Below, piece by piece: positions 42,467 through 51,809 of a DNA stretch of 64,000 nt. The DNA is taken from positions 153,277 through 217,276 of the forward strand of contig NZ_JAMTCO010000017.1 in the NCBI RefSeq assembly GCF_024171925.1. The letters are read 5' to 3'. This DNA is from Actinokineospora diospyrosa (GTDB lineage Bacteria > Actinomycetota > Actinomycetes > Mycobacteriales > Pseudonocardiaceae). Both the position numbers and the translations under genes were made by a program. Each line of letters opens with the position of its first letter. Positions within the stretch are counted from its first letter, which is position 1. The notes under the pieces are model-generated. The model did not search any database and had not been told where the DNA came from. It saw only the letters and a list, made by a program, of their open reading frames with translations.

Positions 42467-42511
42467 GGCTCAGCGGTCGACGGCTCAGCGGTCGACGGCT
42501 CAGAGATCGAC
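42467..42511. repeat. Three tandem 15-bp repeats at the end of rluB
   Basis: Three copies of GGCTCAGCGGTCGAC, the third with two changes, cover the last codons and stop of rluB. The coding sequence ends in the third copy, so slippage here could change the C-terminal residues. Confidence 0.8.
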
Positions 42512-43255
42512 GGCGGAGTAGAGCGCGCCGACCTCGGTGCGGTTGAGCGCGCGCATCGACCCCGGCCGCTGCCCGCCCAGCCGGACGTCGCCGATCTGGG
42601 TGCGCACCAGCTTGAGCACCGGGTGGCCGACCTCCTCGAGCATCCGCCGCACGATGTGCTTGCGCCCCTCGTGCAGCACGATCTCGATCAGCGCCTTGCC
42701 CGCGTAGCTGTCGACCATGCGGAACGAGTCGACCCGCGCGGGCCCGTCGTCGAGCATGACCCCCTCGCGCAGGCGCCTGCCGACGTCGCGGGCGACCGGG
42801 CCGGGCACCTCGGCGAGGTAGGTCTTGAGCACCTCGAACGACGGGTGCATCAGCCGGTGCGCGAGGTCGCCGTCGTTGGTGAACAGCAGCAGGCCCTCGG
42901 TCTCGGCGTCGAGGCGCCCGACGTGGAACAGCTTGTCGGCGCGGCCGCGCAGGTAGTCGCCGACGCACGGGCGACCGCGGTCGTCCTCCATGGTGCTGTG
43001 CACCCCGCGCGGCTTGTTCAGCGCGAGGTAGACCCGGTCCTCGCGGACCACCACCCGCACCCCGTCCACGTGGATGACCACGCTGTCCGGGTCGACCCGC
43101 AGGCCCTGCTCGCGCACGACCTCGCCGTCGACGCTGACCCGACCCTGGTCGATGAGGTCCTCGGCGGCGCGGCGCGAGGCCACCCCCGCGCTGGAGAGGA
43201 CCTTCTGCAGCCGGATGCCCTGCGGGCTGGTTGACCCCTGCGGGCTAGTTGACAT
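42500..43255 (-). CDS. rluB: Ribosomal large-subunit pseudouridine synthase, RluB/RsuA family
   Basis: 251 residues. N-terminal S4 RNA-binding domain (RLQKVLSSAGVASRRAAEDLIDQGRVSVDGE) and catalytic domain with the nucleophile Asp in FHVGRLDAETEGLLLFTNDG, then GRKHIVRRML. Modifies a uridine of 23S (or 16S) rRNA. ATG 43255 overlaps the scpB stop by 11 bases. A 17-bp tandem repeat just after the start encodes TSPQGSTSPQG. Position after scpA-scpB matches Rv1711 in mycobacteria. Confidence 0.93.
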   Translation of the reverse strand: MSTSPQGSTSPQGIRLQKVLSSAGVASRRAAEDLIDQGRVSVDGEVVREQGLRVDPDSVVIHVDGVRVVVREDRVYLALNKPRGVHSTMEDDRGRPCVGDYLRGRADKLFHVGRLDAETEGLLLFTNDGDLAHRLMHPSFEVLKTYLAEVPGPVARDVGRRLREGVMLDDGPARVDSFRMVDSYAGKALIEIVLHEGRKHIVRRMLEEVGHPVLKLVRTQIGDVRLGGQRPGSMRALNRTEVGALYSAVDL

Positions 43256-44165
43256 CGTCGATCGCATCCACTTCTGGCAGCAACGGGGCGATGGGCGGCA
43301 GGTCCTCCAACGAGGACAGCCCCAACCGCTCCAGGAACAACTCGGTCGTGCGGTACAGGATCCCACCTGTCTCCGGATCGGTCCCGGTCTCCTCGATCAG
43401 CCCGCGCACCACCAGGGTGCGGATGACACCGTCGACGTTGACCCCGCGCACCGCGGCGACCCGGGACCGGGTCACCGGCTGACGGTAGGCGATGACGGCC
43501 AGTGTCTCCAAAGCGGCCCTGGTGAGCTTGGCCCGTTGCCCGTCGAGCAACAGCTTCTCCACCACCGGCGCGAACCGGTCGCGGGTGAACAACCGCCACC
43601 CCTCGCTCACCCGGCGCAGGTCGATCCCGCTGCCCGCTTCGGTGTAGCGCGCCGCGATCCGCCGCAGCGCCTCGCGCACCCGGCGGACCGGCTGATCGGT
43701 CGCCACGGCCAGCAGCTCGTCCTCGGCCGGGGCGTCCACGACCAGCAGCAACGCCTCCAGCGCGGAGTCGAGGTCGGCGTCCTCGGTGAGGTCGGGGAAC
43801 CCGGACCCGGCCTGCACCAGATCGGCCTCGGGATCCCCCTCGGCGCCGTCCGCGGCGTCCTCGGGCGACTCGTCGGCCGGGTCCGCCCCACCCGGCGCGG
43901 ACGCCGGATCGGCACCGGTTGAGTCGTCCGTCACATGATCATCATCGACCGGCTCCGCCGCCCCGGCACCACCACCGAGCGGCTCGTCGCCCACCGGCTC
44001 GGCGGGATCGACACCACCCGGCTCGGCACCCGGTTCGGCGGCGGGCCCGGTCGCGGCCGACTCGGTCCGGGCCGACCCGGCGCCGGTCTGCTCGGTCACG
44101 GTCTGGTCGGTCACGGTTTGGTCGGTCGCGATTCGGTCGGTCGCGGTCTGGTCGTCGTCAGCCAT
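43245..44165 (-). CDS. scpB: Segregation and condensation protein B
   Basis: 306 residues. The conserved tandem winged-helix ScpB core occupies about 120-300 (LDSALEALLLVVDAPAEDELLA, LTRAALETLAVIAYRQPVTRSRVAAVRGV, GILYRTTELFLERLGL). The first about 115 residues are an acidic, Thr/Asp/Glu/Pro/Ala-rich low-complexity extension, probably disordered. With ScpA and SMC it forms the condensin complex. The start overlaps the scpA stop by 8 bases, its own stop overlaps rluB. Confidence 0.93.
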   Translation of the reverse strand: MADDDQTATDRIATDQTVTDQTVTEQTGAGSARTESAATGPAAEPGAEPGGVDPAEPVGDEPLGGGAGAAEPVDDDHVTDDSTGADPASAPGGADPADESPEDAADGAEGDPEADLVQAGSGFPDLTEDADLDSALEALLLVVDAPAEDELLAVATDQPVRRVREALRRIAARYTEAGSGIDLRRVSEGWRLFTRDRFAPVVEKLLLDGQRAKLTRAALETLAVIAYRQPVTRSRVAAVRGVNVDGVIRTLVVRGLIEETGTDPETGGILYRTTELFLERLGLSSLEDLPPIAPLLPEVDAIDDVN

Positions 44166-44973
44166 AGTCCTCGTCCTCGGTCGCCACCGGTGCCGCCGCC
44201 ACCTCGGTCAGGGCGCCGCCGGTCCACTCCACGTGCAGCTCCCCCAGCGGCTCGTCCTGCTCGAACAGCACGGTCGCCTCCCGGTAGAGCTCCAGCAGCG
44301 CCAGGAACCGGGCGACGATCTCGATGGTGTGCTCGCAATCGGCCACCAGGTCGGCGAAGCTGGCCCGCCCCAGCTCGGCCAGCTTGACGCGCAGCAGCCC
44401 GGCGGTCTCGCGGACCGACACCTTGCCCATGTGCAGGTGGTCCAGCGACAGCACCGGTGGCGGCTTGGGGCTGAACACCGCGGTCGCGATCTTGGCGAAG
44501 CGGGCCGGGTCGACGCCGAGCATGACCTCCGGCAGCAGCTGCTGGTAGCGGTCCTCCAGCGCCACCGAGCGCGGGTAGCGGCGCAGCGCACCGGCCTCGA
44601 GCTCGCTGAACAGCGCCGCGACCTGCTTGTACGCCCGGTACTGCAGCAGCCGCGCGAACAGCAGGTCGCGGGCCTCCAGCAGCGCCAGGTCCGCCTCGTC
44701 CTCCACGTCGCCCGCGGGCAGCAGCCTGGCCGCCTTGAGGTCGAGCAGGGTCGCGGCGACGACGAGGAACTCGGTGGTCTCGTCCAGGCTCCAGGCGTCG
44801 CCGAGCGAGCGGATGTGGGCGATGAAGTCGTCGGTGACCTGGTGCAGCGCGACCTCGGTCACGTCCATCTGGTGCTGGGAGATCAGCTGCAGCAGCAGGT
44901 CGAAGGGTCCCTCGAAGTTCGACAGCCGCACGGTGAAGCGACCGGACCCGGTCGCGGGGTCGAGCTCGGTCAC
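44158..44973 (-). CDS. scpA: Segregation and condensation protein A (kleisin)
   Basis: 271 residues. Kleisin N-terminus FTVRLSNFEGPFDLLLQLISQHQMDVTEVAL, SLDETTEFLVVAATLLDLKAARLLP, and the C-terminal winged helix VADCEHTIEIVARFLALLELYRE. Bridges the SMC heads together with ScpB. The GTG at 44973 overlaps the stop of the upstream 84-residue gene. Order parA-small gene-scpA-scpB-rluB is the conserved actinobacterial arrangement with one extra small gene. Confidence 0.95.
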   Translation of the reverse strand: MTELDPATGSGRFTVRLSNFEGPFDLLLQLISQHQMDVTEVALHQVTDDFIAHIRSLGDAWSLDETTEFLVVAATLLDLKAARLLPAGDVEDEADLALLEARDLLFARLLQYRAYKQVAALFSELEAGALRRYPRSVALEDRYQQLLPEVMLGVDPARFAKIATAVFSPKPPPVLSLDHLHMGKVSVRETAGLLRVKLAELGRASFADLVADCEHTIEIVARFLALLELYREATVLFEQDEPLGELHVEWTGGALTEVAAAPVATEDEDYG

Positions 44974-45224
44974 TGGCCGCCGTCCTGGCGCAGCCTGCGC
45001 ACGAGGACCGAGTCGGCGCCGTTCTCGGCGAGGTCGGCCAGCGCGGTGGCCACCGCCTCGCGCACCACCCGGCCGCGGTCGACGGCGACGCCGAACCCGG
45101 CGCGCAGGGTGAGCCTGGCCTGTTCGAGGGCGAGCAGCTCCTCGTCGGAGACGTAGACGGTGATCTTCGAGCTGTGCTTCTGCCGCGGCGTGCCGTGGGG
45201 GACCGGGTCGAACAGCTGCGTCAC
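44970..45224 (-). CDS. Small protein between parA and scpA, possible ribbon-helix-helix
   Basis: 84 residues. KHSSKITVYVSDEELLALEQARLTLR looks like a ribbon strand followed by helices, as in MetJ/Arc-type DNA-binding proteins, and VDRGRVVREAVATALADL would be the second helix. Overlaps both parA (ATGA) and scpA (GTGA), so its synthesis is tied to chromosome-segregation genes. It could be a DNA-binding partner for this ParA. The fold is inferred from sequence pattern only. Confidence 0.7.
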   Translation of the reverse strand: MTQLFDPVPHGTPRQKHSSKITVYVSDEELLALEQARLTLRAGFGVAVDRGRVVREAVATALADLAENGADSVLVRRLRQDGGQ

Positions 45225-46162
45225 CGGGCGATCACCTCGCGGGCGAGCTGGCGGTAGGCCTTGGCGCCCGCCGAGCGCGGCGCCCAGGTGGTGATCGGCT
45301 CACCGGCCACGGTGGTCTCGGGGAACCGCACGGTGCGGTTGATGACGGTGTCGAACACGGTGTCCTTGAACGCCTCCACGACGCGGGCCATCACCTCGCG
45401 CGAGTGCAGCGTGCGCGGGTCGAACATGGTGGCGAGGATGCCGGTGATCTGCAGCTTCGGGTTGAGCCGCTCGCGCACCTTCTCGATGGTGTCGATCAGC
45501 AGCGCCACCCCGCGCAGGCTGAAGAACTCGCACTCCAGCGGGATGAGCACCCCGTCGGCCGCGGCGAGCGCGTTGACGGTGAGCAGACCGAGCGAGGGCT
45601 GGCAGTCGACCAGGATGTAGTCGTAGGCGTCGAGCACCGGGCGGATGGTGCGCAGCAGCGAGTGCTCGCGGCCGACCTCGGAGACCAGCTGCACCTCGGC
45701 GGCGGACAGGTCGATGTTGCTCGGCAGCAGGTCCATGTTCTCCACACCGGTGCGGATGACCACGTCCTCGATGCCGACCGAGCGCTCGATGAGCACGTTG
45801 TAGATGGTGCGGTCGAGCTGGTGGGCCGGGATGCCCAGGCCGACCGACAGCGCGCCCTGCGGGTCGAAGTCGACGAGCAGCACCCGGCGGCCGAACTCGG
45901 TGAGCGCCGCGCCGAGGTTTATCGTCGAGGTCGTCTTGCCGACGCCGCCCTTCTGGTTGCACATCGCCAGCACCCGCGCGGGCCCGTGGTGCTCGAGCAG
46001 CGCGGGTTCGGGGATGTGCCGCTTGGGGCGGCCGGTCGGGCCCGCCCCGGTGCCGTGGAGCTCCTCAGGCCCGTCGTCGTCTGCGTCGGATGCGGCCCGC
46101 GGGGCGATGCTCAACTCCACGGCGCCGCGATCCACCACCCGCCCGTGCGGAAGTGTCGACAT
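45221..46162 (-). CDS. parA: ParA/Soj-family partition ATPase
   Basis: 313 residues. Deviant Walker A KGGVGKTT (in AMCNQKGGVGKTTSTINLG), Walker A' VLLVDFDPQGALSVGLG and Walker B YILVDCQPSLGLL. The first about 50 residues are a variable acidic tail. It is the second chromosomal ParA-like protein found next to scpA in actinobacteria (Rv1708 position) and is not accompanied by parB; no parS-like palindrome was seen nearby. AAGGAG lies upstream of ATG 46162. Confidence 0.93.
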   Translation of the reverse strand: MSTLPHGRVVDRGAVELSIAPRAASDADDDGPEELHGTGAGPTGRPKRHIPEPALLEHHGPARVLAMCNQKGGVGKTTSTINLGAALTEFGRRVLLVDFDPQGALSVGLGIPAHQLDRTIYNVLIERSVGIEDVVIRTGVENMDLLPSNIDLSAAEVQLVSEVGREHSLLRTIRPVLDAYDYILVDCQPSLGLLTVNALAAADGVLIPLECEFFSLRGVALLIDTIEKVRERLNPKLQITGILATMFDPRTLHSREVMARVVEAFKDTVFDTVINRTVRFPETTVAGEPITTWAPRSAGAKAYRQLAREVIAR

Positions 46163-46293
46163 GGCGATCTAGCTCCTTGTCGCCTGCGTTGCTGTCACGC
46201 GCAGCGTAAGCGGGCGCCGGTCAGCGACCAACGCGGCTCGCCGCAACACGCCACACGCGTCACGCCCTGTCAAGCCCCACCGGCGACCCGATC

Positions 46294-46617
46294 TCAGTGC
46301 TCGACCCGTGCCACCGAGCCCAGCACCGACTCCAGCAGACCGGGGAACCGCAGGTCCAGGTCGTCGCGGCGCAGCGAGAGCCAGCGCTGGTTGCCGTCGC
46401 GGCGGGTGTGGGTCACCCCCGCCTCGCGCAGCACCCGCAGGTGTTGCGACAACGTCGACTTGGCCACCGAGACGTCGAGGTTGCCGCACGACATCTCCCC
46501 CGCCGCCGCCAACTGGGTCACCACAGCCAGCCGGGTCGGGTCACTGAACGCGTGCAGCACCTCCGGCAGGGTCAGCCGCAGCGTCCCAGGTTCGTCCACC
46601 TCGCCCATCGCGCCCAT
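46294..46617 (-). CDS. ArsR-family transcriptional regulator
   Basis: 107 residues with a winged helix-turn-helix: LPEVLHAFSDPTRLAVVTQLAAAGEMSCGNLDVSVAKSTLSQHLRVLREAGVTHTRRDGNQRWLSLRRDDL. One Cys (MSCGNL) and no obvious metal-binding Cys pair, so it may respond to something other than arsenic-type metals. GGAGGTG precedes ATG 46617. Single gene between parA and xerD, not part of the mycobacterial order; a dyad lies upstream. Confidence 0.9.
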   Translation of the reverse strand: MGAMGEVDEPGTLRLTLPEVLHAFSDPTRLAVVTQLAAAGEMSCGNLDVSVAKSTLSQHLRVLREAGVTHTRRDGNQRWLSLRRDDLDLRFPGLLESVLGSVARVEH

Positions 46618-46657
46618 CGCGCACCTCCGGCCGAACAGAGTAGGGGAAGGATCATCG

Positions 46658-46683
46658 GAAACTGGTTGACTTCGGGAGTTTTC
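46658..46683. promoter_or_regulatory. Candidate ArsR-type operator
   Basis: GAAACT (46658-46663) and AGTTTTC (46677-46683) form an AT-rich imperfect dyad 41 bases upstream of the ArsR start, with TTGACT between the arms. Fits autoregulation by the ArsR protein. Confidence 0.45.
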
Positions 46684-46710
46684 ACCTCAACCGCTGCCAC
46701 CGCGGCTCGA

Positions 46711-47646
46711 CTAGCCGAGCGCCCTCGGGTGCGCGGTGGCGTAGACCTCACGCAGGGTGGTCACCGTCACGAGCGTGTAGATCTGGGTGGTGGTCACCGA
46801 GGCGTGCCCGAGCAGCTCCTGCACGACCCGGACGTCGGCGCCGCCCTCGAGCAGGTGCGTGGCGAAGCAGTGCCGCAACGTGTGCGGCGAGACCGCCGCG
46901 GTGATCCCCGCCTGCTCGGCGGCGACCTTCAGCGCCGTCCACGCGCTCTGCCGCGACAACCGCCCCCCGCGCCGGTTGAGGAACAAGGCGGGCGTCCCGC
47001 GCCCGGCGGCGGCCAACCCCGGTCGGGCGCGCACCAGGTAGGCGTCAACAGCGGCCAACGCGGGCCGTCCGATCGGGACCAACCGCTGCTTGCCCCCCTT
47101 GCCGTCGAGCAGGGCGGTCCGCTCCACCGTGTCGAGGTCGTCGAGGTCGAGCCCAACGGCCTCGGAGATGCGCGCGCCGGTCGAGTAGAGGACCTCCAGC
47201 AGCGCCCGGTCGCGCAGGGTGCCCGGCCCATCACCAACCGGCGTATCCAACAACCGCAGCACATCATCGACCGGCAACGCCTTCGGCAACCGCCGCGGCG
47301 GCGTCGGCGGCTTCACCGCCCGGGCCACATCGTGCTCAACAAGCCCTTCCCTGACGGCGAACCGGTGCAACCCCCGCACCGCCACCACAGCCCGCGCCGC
47401 CGACGACGCAGCGAGCGGAGGGTGGTCCGGATCGCCCTCGCGCAACAGGACGAGGAAATCGGTGACGTGCCGCTCGGTGACCGCCCCCAGCTCACGAACC
47501 CCGCACCCAGCCAGGTGGTCGAGGTACCGCCGCAAATCCCGACGATAACTCTCCAACGTATTCGCCGCCGTCCCCCGCTCGACGGCGAGGTGGTCGAGAT
47601 AGGTGCCCAGCACCACCCCCACCGCTCCCCCCAAGCCGTCAACCAT
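46711..47646 (-). CDS. xerD: Tyrosine recombinase XerD
   Basis: 311 residues. SAM-like N-domain ([30 protein letters not shown]) and catalytic domain with Arg ([18 protein letters not shown]), His-x2-Arg ([14 protein letters not shown]), His ([14 protein letters not shown]) and nucleophile Tyr in the same segment. Resolves chromosome dimers at dif with XerC. ATG 47646. No dif-like site was recognised in the window. The upstream 1.1 kb is repeat-filled. Confidence 0.95.
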   Translation of the reverse strand: MVDGLGGAVGVVLGTYLDHLAVERGTAANTLESYRRDLRRYLDHLAGCGVRELGAVTERHVTDFLVLLREGDPDHPPLAASSAARAVVAVRGLHRFAVREGLVEHDVARAVKPPTPPRRLPKALPVDDVLRLLDTPVGDGPGTLRDRALLEVLYSTGARISEAVGLDLDDLDTVERTALLDGKGGKQRLVPIGRPALAAVDAYLVRARPGLAAAGRGTPALFLNRRGGRLSRQSAWTALKVAAEQAGITAAVSPHTLRHCFATHLLEGGADVRVVQELLGHASVTTTQIYTLVTVTTLREVYATAHPRALG

Positions 47647-47708
47647 GCCCCCGAGCCTAGGCGCTGCCCAACAGCCCCCGCAGCCGCGTCGCCCCCCAGG
47701 TCGCCCCC
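47647..47708. other. xerD upstream region
   Basis: Short C-rich stretch between the xerD start and the repeat array; presumably contains the xerD promoter. No motif stands out. Confidence 0.4.
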
Positions 47709-48205
47709 CTGGACACCCGGACTCGCAATGCCACCCCAACCTCCGTCAGGTCCGCCCCACCCACCTGACCACCCCCTGGACACTCGACCCCAGCGGCGCC
47801 AACCCGACTGCCGTCAGGTCCGCCCCAGCCCGCCCAAGCCAGCCACTGGACGCTCGGAACAGTCGGTGCCCTCCCAAGCCCACCGAGTCAGCCCTACCAG
47901 CCCCGCCCCGCGCTCCTCGAAGCCTCCGGTACCCCTCAGTTTCCGTAAGGTCCGCCCCAACCCACAGTGCCAGCCCCTGGACAGTCGGACTCGTCGGTGC
48001 CAACCCGCCCCCGTCAGGTCCGCCCCAGCCAACTTTCCCAGCGCCTGGACACTCGGACCCTGCGGTGCCACCCCGGCTTCCGTCAGGTCGGCCCTAACCC
48101 ACCTGCTCAGCCCGTGGACAGTCGGACCTGGCGGTGCCATCCCAGCCCGCTCTCGGCTGCCCTGCCAACCCAGCACCTGGACAGTCGGACTCGCTGGTGC
48201 CAAAT
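47709..48205 (+). repeat. Degenerate tandem array A, period about 64-70 bp
   Basis: Seven recognisable units begin CTGGACA(G/C)TCGGA (47709, 47776, 47846, 47977, 48045, about 48113, 48177); the 131-base step between 47846 and 47977 equals two degenerate periods. Units continue with (C/T)GGTGCCAACCC and CCGTCAGGTCCGCCCCAGCC. No open frame with coding character is present. The same repeat occurs at 55038-55468. Confidence 0.85.
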
Positions 48206-48408
48206 GCTCGATGGGGTGGACCTGTTTTGTGTGGGGGGACGGCAGCCGTAGCGTCGTTCGCAGCAGGGCCATGCTTTTCGGCCCCTGCTTTGCGGTCCTG
48301 CCACGGGTGTCGTAGGGGCCCCGCACAAAACAGGTCCACCGCATCGAGCTTTTCCGCATTGTCGCGGATCGGGCCCGATGTTGCCGCTAGGCAACGAGGC
48401 GTCCGATC
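48206..48408 (+). repeat. Composite inverted-repeat module, copy A
   Basis: The outer arms are 31 bp (48206-48236 and 48319-48349) with two non-matching positions, one of which would be a G-U pair in RNA. Nested inside are a second inverted repeat (around GACGGC/GTCG) and a GCAGGGCC/GGCCCCTGC stem. Beyond the right arm come a 12-bp palindrome ATCGGGCCCGAT (48369-48380) and the hairpin GTTGCC-GCTA-GGCAAC. No ORF. Nearly identical to 55469-55671 and the same length. Confidence 0.88.
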
Positions 48409-48484
48409 CGGGTCGCGATGCCGCAGGCGAGCCGACCCGAAGGCACCGAACCCCTTCCCCCGCATCCCCAACCACGGCCTACGC

Positions 48485-48722
48485 CAAGATCAACCTGATC
48501 AAAAGCCCCCAAATACACAGCCTACCGACGCGCACCGACACAACGGCAGCAGCAACCAGCACCCTGTGGACAGCCAGAACCGTTGTGGACAACCAACCAC
48601 CACAGAACCGCCCACAAGATCATCCACCACAAGCGCCCCCAATACACAGCCTACCGAGACGCACCGACAAACCAGCAGCAGCAACCAATGCCTGTGGACC
48701 ACCACAGGCATTGTGGACAACC
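48485..48722 (+). repeat. Two tandem repeats of about 110 bp with DnaA-box-like sites
   Basis: Copies at 48485-48594 and 48615-48722 share CAAGATCA, CCCCCAAATACACAGCCTACC and GCAGCAGCAACCA, and both end TTGTGGACAACC. TGTGGACAA (complement of the actinobacterial DnaA box TTGTCCACA) is present at 48584-48592 and 48712-48720, with a one-off variant at 48565-48573. A perfect 11-bp hairpin lies at 48687-48712. A third copy is at 54902-55010. Confidence 0.8.
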
Positions 48723-48761
48723 AGCCCCAGCGCCCACAGATGATCACGTATCGTGGGCGTT

Positions 48762-49265
48762 GTGAGCGCTCCAGGTGGTCCCGATTCCGTGCGCGTCGGC
48801 ACGACCGAGCGCGAGGACGCGATGCGCGCGCTGGGTGAGCACTTCGCGCAGGGTCGGTTACCGATGGACGAGTACGAGCAGCGGGTCGGCGCGGCCGCGG
48901 ACGCGGTGACTCGGGGGGATCTGCGGGAGCTGTTCACCGACTTGCCCGCGCCGCACCCGCCGTTCCTCGTGCCGCCCACCTGGGCCGCGCCCGCGCCGGT
49001 GGCGATGCCCAGCTACCCGCAGCCGTACCCGCCGCACATGCCCGCGCCCTACGTCGAGGTGTACTCGCACCGGTCCAAAGTGGTCGCGGGCCTGCTGCAG
49101 ATCCTGGTGCCCTTCGGCGCGGGCCGCTTCTACACCGGCCACTACGGCATCGCCGTCGCGCAACTGCTCACCTGCGGCGGCTTCGGCATCTGGTGCCTGA
49201 TCGACGGGGTGGTGCTGCTCGTCAGCGGCGGCCTCGACGCCGAAGGCCGCCGCCTGCGCGACTGA
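48762..49265 (+). CDS. DUF1707 plus TM2-domain membrane protein
   Basis: About 167 residues. N-terminal DUF1707 (VRVGTTEREDAMRALGEHFAQGRLPMDEYEQRV), a Pro-rich linker, then a TM2 domain with two helices (GLLQILVPFGAGRFYTGHYGIAVAQLL, GFGIWCLIDGVVLLVSG) containing the characteristic GRFYTGH turn. Integral membrane protein of unknown function, common in actinobacteria. GTG 48762 is preferred; a TATCGT -10-like element ends 9 bases upstream, so the mRNA is short-leadered or leaderless. It is the only plus-strand gene in the rluB-TPR block. Confidence 0.85.
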   Translation: MSAPGGPDSVRVGTTEREDAMRALGEHFAQGRLPMDEYEQRVGAAADAVTRGDLRELFTDLPAPHPPFLVPPTWAAPAPVAMPSYPQPYPPHMPAPYVEVYSHRSKVVAGLLQILVPFGAGRFYTGHYGIAVAQLLTCGGFGIWCLIDGVVLLVSGGLDAEGRRLRD

Positions 49266-49292
49266 GCAACTGAGCAACTGCCCGAGCGGCGG

Positions 49293-49949
49293 TTACCCCC
49301 GGCGCCCGAACGCCTCCGGTCGGCCCTCCCACGGCGCGTCGGCCGGTCGTGCCGACACCACGCCCGCGGTGACCGCCTGCGCGGCGAGCAACCCGGCGAC
49401 CGCGGCGGCGTTGGTGATCTCCCCCGCCAGCACCCGGCGCACGGCGTCGGCCAGCGGCACCCGCTCGACCACCAGGTCGGCCTCCTCCTCGCCGAGCACC
49501 ACGCGCTCCACAGTGGACAGACCGGTGGCCAGGTAGACGCGTACCGCCTCGTCGGTGAACCCCGGCGAGACGGCGATGTCGACCAGCACCGACCAGTCCC
49601 GCGCGGTCAGCCCGACCTCCTCGACCAGCTCGCGCTCGGCGGCGGCCAGCGGGTCCTCCTCGGCGTGGTCGATCAACCCGGCGGGCAGCTCCCACAGCCG
49701 GGCGCCGACCGGGTGCCGGTACTGGTGGATCAGCGTGACCGCGCCGTCGTCGTCGAGCGCGACCACCGCGACCGCGCCCAGGTGCTCCACGACCTCGCGG
49801 TTCGCGGTGCCGCCACCGGGCATGGCGACCTCGTCCAGGCGCAGCGCCAGGATCCGGCCGACGTGGATGTCGCGTGTGGACACCGTGTCGAACGAGTGCA
49901 GGCCTGCGGTGCCCTGGCCCTGAGTGCCCTGGCCCTGGGTGCCGCTCAC
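49293..49949 (-). CDS. NUDIX hydrolase, ADP-ribose pyrophosphatase type
   Basis: 218 residues. NUDIX box [24 protein letters not shown] fits with one extra residue before the REL segment, followed by [17 protein letters not shown] as in ADP-ribose diphosphatases. Hydrolyses ADP-ribose or related nucleotides. The N-terminus has a [11 protein letters not shown] repeat. The GTG start overlaps the pyrG stop (GTGA), and the order pyrG-NUDIX-xerD equals Rv1699-Rv1701. Confidence 0.92.
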   Translation of the reverse strand: MSGTQGQGTQGQGTAGLHSFDTVSTRDIHVGRILALRLDEVAMPGGGTANREVVEHLGAVAVVALDDDGAVTLIHQYRHPVGARLWELPAGLIDHAEEDPLAAAERELVEEVGLTARDWSVLVDIAVSPGFTDEAVRVYLATGLSTVERVVLGEEEADLVVERVPLADAVRRVLAGEITNAAAVAGLLAAQAVTAGVVSARPADAPWEGRPEAFGRRG

Positions 49950-51646
49950 GCGTCCACCGCCACCGGCTCGTCGAGGTCCACCGGCAGCCGCTCGGCGCGC
50001 AGGTAGGTCAGCGCGGCGCCGATGAACCCGGCGAACAGCGGGTGCGGCCGGGTGGGGCGGCTCTTGAGCTCCGGGTGGGCCTGGGTGCCGACGAAGAACG
50101 GGTGCGCGTCGGCGGGCAGTTCCACGAACTCCACCAGCCGACCGTCCGGCGAGGTGCCGGAGAACAGCACACCCGCCTGGGTCAGCCGGTCGCGGTAGGC
50201 GTTGTTGACCTCGTAGCGGTGCCGGTGGCGCTCGGTGACCTCGCGCTCACCGTAGACACCGGCCACCACCGACCCCGCGGCCAGCGTCGCCGGGTAGGAG
50301 CCCAGCCGCATGGTGCCGCCCATGTCGCGCTCACCGGCGACGACGTCCTGCTGGTCGGCCATGGTGCTGATCACCGGCTCGGTGGTGTCGTCGGCGAACT
50401 CCGCGGAGTTGGCGCCCGCGATGCCCGCCAGGTTGCGCGCGGTCTCGATCACCATGCACTGCAGGCCAAGGCACAGGCCCAGCACCGGCACCCGGTTGAC
50501 CCTGGCGTGGGTGATGGCGCCGATCTTGCCCTCGATGCCGCGCACGCCGAACCCGCCCGGGATCAGCACACCGTCCACCCCGGACAGCGCGGCCGCCGCG
50601 CCGGTGGGGGTCTCGCAGGCGTCCGAGGGCACCCAGATGACCTCGACCTTGGCCCGGTGGGCGAACCCACCCGCGCGCAACGCCTCGGTCACCGACAGGT
50701 ACGCGTCCGGCAGGTCGACGTACTTGCCCACCAGCGCGACGCGCACCGTCTCGGTCGGCTTGTGCACCCGGTCGAGCAGGTTGCCCCACACCGTCCAGTC
50801 GACGTCGCGGAAGGGCAGGCCGAGCCTGCGCACCACGTAGGCGTCGAGGCCCTCGCCGTGCAGCACCCGGGGGATGTCGTAGATCGACGGGGCGTCCGGC
50901 GCGGCGACCACCGCGTCGGTGTCCACATCGCACATGAGCGCGATCTTGCGCTTGAGCCCGTCGGGGATCTCCCGGTCGGCGCGGCAGACGATGGCGTCGG
51001 GCTGGATGCCGATGTTGCGCAGCGCGGCGACCGAGTGCTGGGTCGGCTTGGTCTTGAGCTCACCGGAGGGCGCCAGGTAGGGCACCAGCGACACGTGCAG
51101 GAAGAACACGTTGTCGCGGCCCACGTCGTGGCGGACCTGGCGGCAGGCCTCCAGGAACGGCAGCGACTCGATGTCGCCCACCGTGCCGCCGACCTCGGTG
51201 ATCACGACGTCCGGCGCGCGGCCGTGCGCGTCCGGCTCGGCCATCGCCCGGATCCTGGCCTTGATCTCGTCGGTGATGTGCGGGATGACCTGCACGGTGT
51301 CACCGAGGTACTCGCCGCGCCGCTCCTTGGCGATCACCGCCGAGTACACCTGGCCGGTGGTCACGTTCGCGCTGCCGGAGAGGCTGCGGTCGAGGAAGCG
51401 CTCGTAGTGGCCGATGTCGAGGTCGGTCTCGGCCCCGTCTTCGGTGATGAACACCTCGCCGTGCTGGAACGGGTTCATCGTGCCGGGGTCGACGTTGAGG
51501 TAGGGGTCCAGCTTCTGCATGGTCACCCGAAGGCCCCGCGAGGTCAACAACTGACCCAGGCTGGAGGCGGTGAGCCCCTTGCCGAGCGAGGAGGCGACGC
51601 CTCCGGTGACGAAGACGTGCTTGGTCGTCCGAGCGTGCTGCGCCAA
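49946..51646 (-). CDS. pyrG: CTP synthase
   Basis: 566 residues. Synthetase domain ([61 protein letters not shown]) and class I glutaminase domain with nucleophile Cys in [11 protein letters not shown] and His/Glu near the C-terminus ([13 protein letters not shown]). Makes CTP from UTP, ATP and glutamine. The window start [13 protein letters not shown] is plausible, with GGAGCCC upstream. Highly conserved, nothing unusual. Confidence 0.97.
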   Translation of the reverse strand: MAQHARTTKHVFVTGGVASSLGKGLTASSLGQLLTSRGLRVTMQKLDPYLNVDPGTMNPFQHGEVFITEDGAETDLDIGHYERFLDRSLSGSANVTTGQVYSAVIAKERRGEYLGDTVQVIPHITDEIKARIRAMAEPDAHGRAPDVVITEVGGTVGDIESLPFLEACRQVRHDVGRDNVFFLHVSLVPYLAPSGELKTKPTQHSVAALRNIGIQPDAIVCRADREIPDGLKRKIALMCDVDTDAVVAAPDAPSIYDIPRVLHGEGLDAYVVRRLGLPFRDVDWTVWGNLLDRVHKPTETVRVALVGKYVDLPDAYLSVTEALRAGGFAHRAKVEVIWVPSDACETPTGAAAALSGVDGVLIPGGFGVRGIEGKIGAITHARVNRVPVLGLCLGLQCMVIETARNLAGIAGANSAEFADDTTEPVISTMADQQDVVAGERDMGGTMRLGSYPATLAAGSVVAGVYGEREVTERHRHRYEVNNAYRDRLTQAGVLFSGTSPDGRLVEFVELPADAHPFFVGTQAHPELKSRPTRPHPLFAGFIGAALTYLRAERLPVDLDEPVAVDA

Positions 51647-51738
51647 GAGGGCTCCCGTGGTCTAGGTCGCGGTGGTGTTGTCGCGCTGGCCGCGGCTTTC
51701 TAGACCGCGCCGGTCCACGGGGTTTCATGCTAACACCA

Positions 51739-51775
51739 GCCGCGCGGCCCGCCCGCGAGCCCACGGCCGCGCGGC
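51739..51775 (-). terminator. Hairpin between pyrG and the secreted-protein gene
   Basis: Perfect 11-bp stem (51739-51749 with 51765-51775), 15-base loop, 35 bases past the stop of the secreted-protein gene on the minus strand. Acts as its likely terminator and insulates pyrG. Confidence 0.6.
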
Positions 51776-51809
51776 CCCGACGTGTCGCCACGGCGGGGCC
51801 GCGGCGAGG

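Noticed and set aside
46163..46293. parS site near parA
   Set aside because: No TGTTTCACGTGAAACA-like palindrome found here or elsewhere in the window.
47709..48205. Array that could be taken for a CRISPR
   Set aside because: Units are about 64-70 bp, degenerate throughout without distinct constant repeats and unique spacers, and no cas genes are in the window.
46297..48315. 672-residue plus-strand frame through ArsR, xerD and the array
   Set aside because: Shadow of xerD/ArsR continued into repeats; Pro/Arg/His-rich with no recognisable domain.
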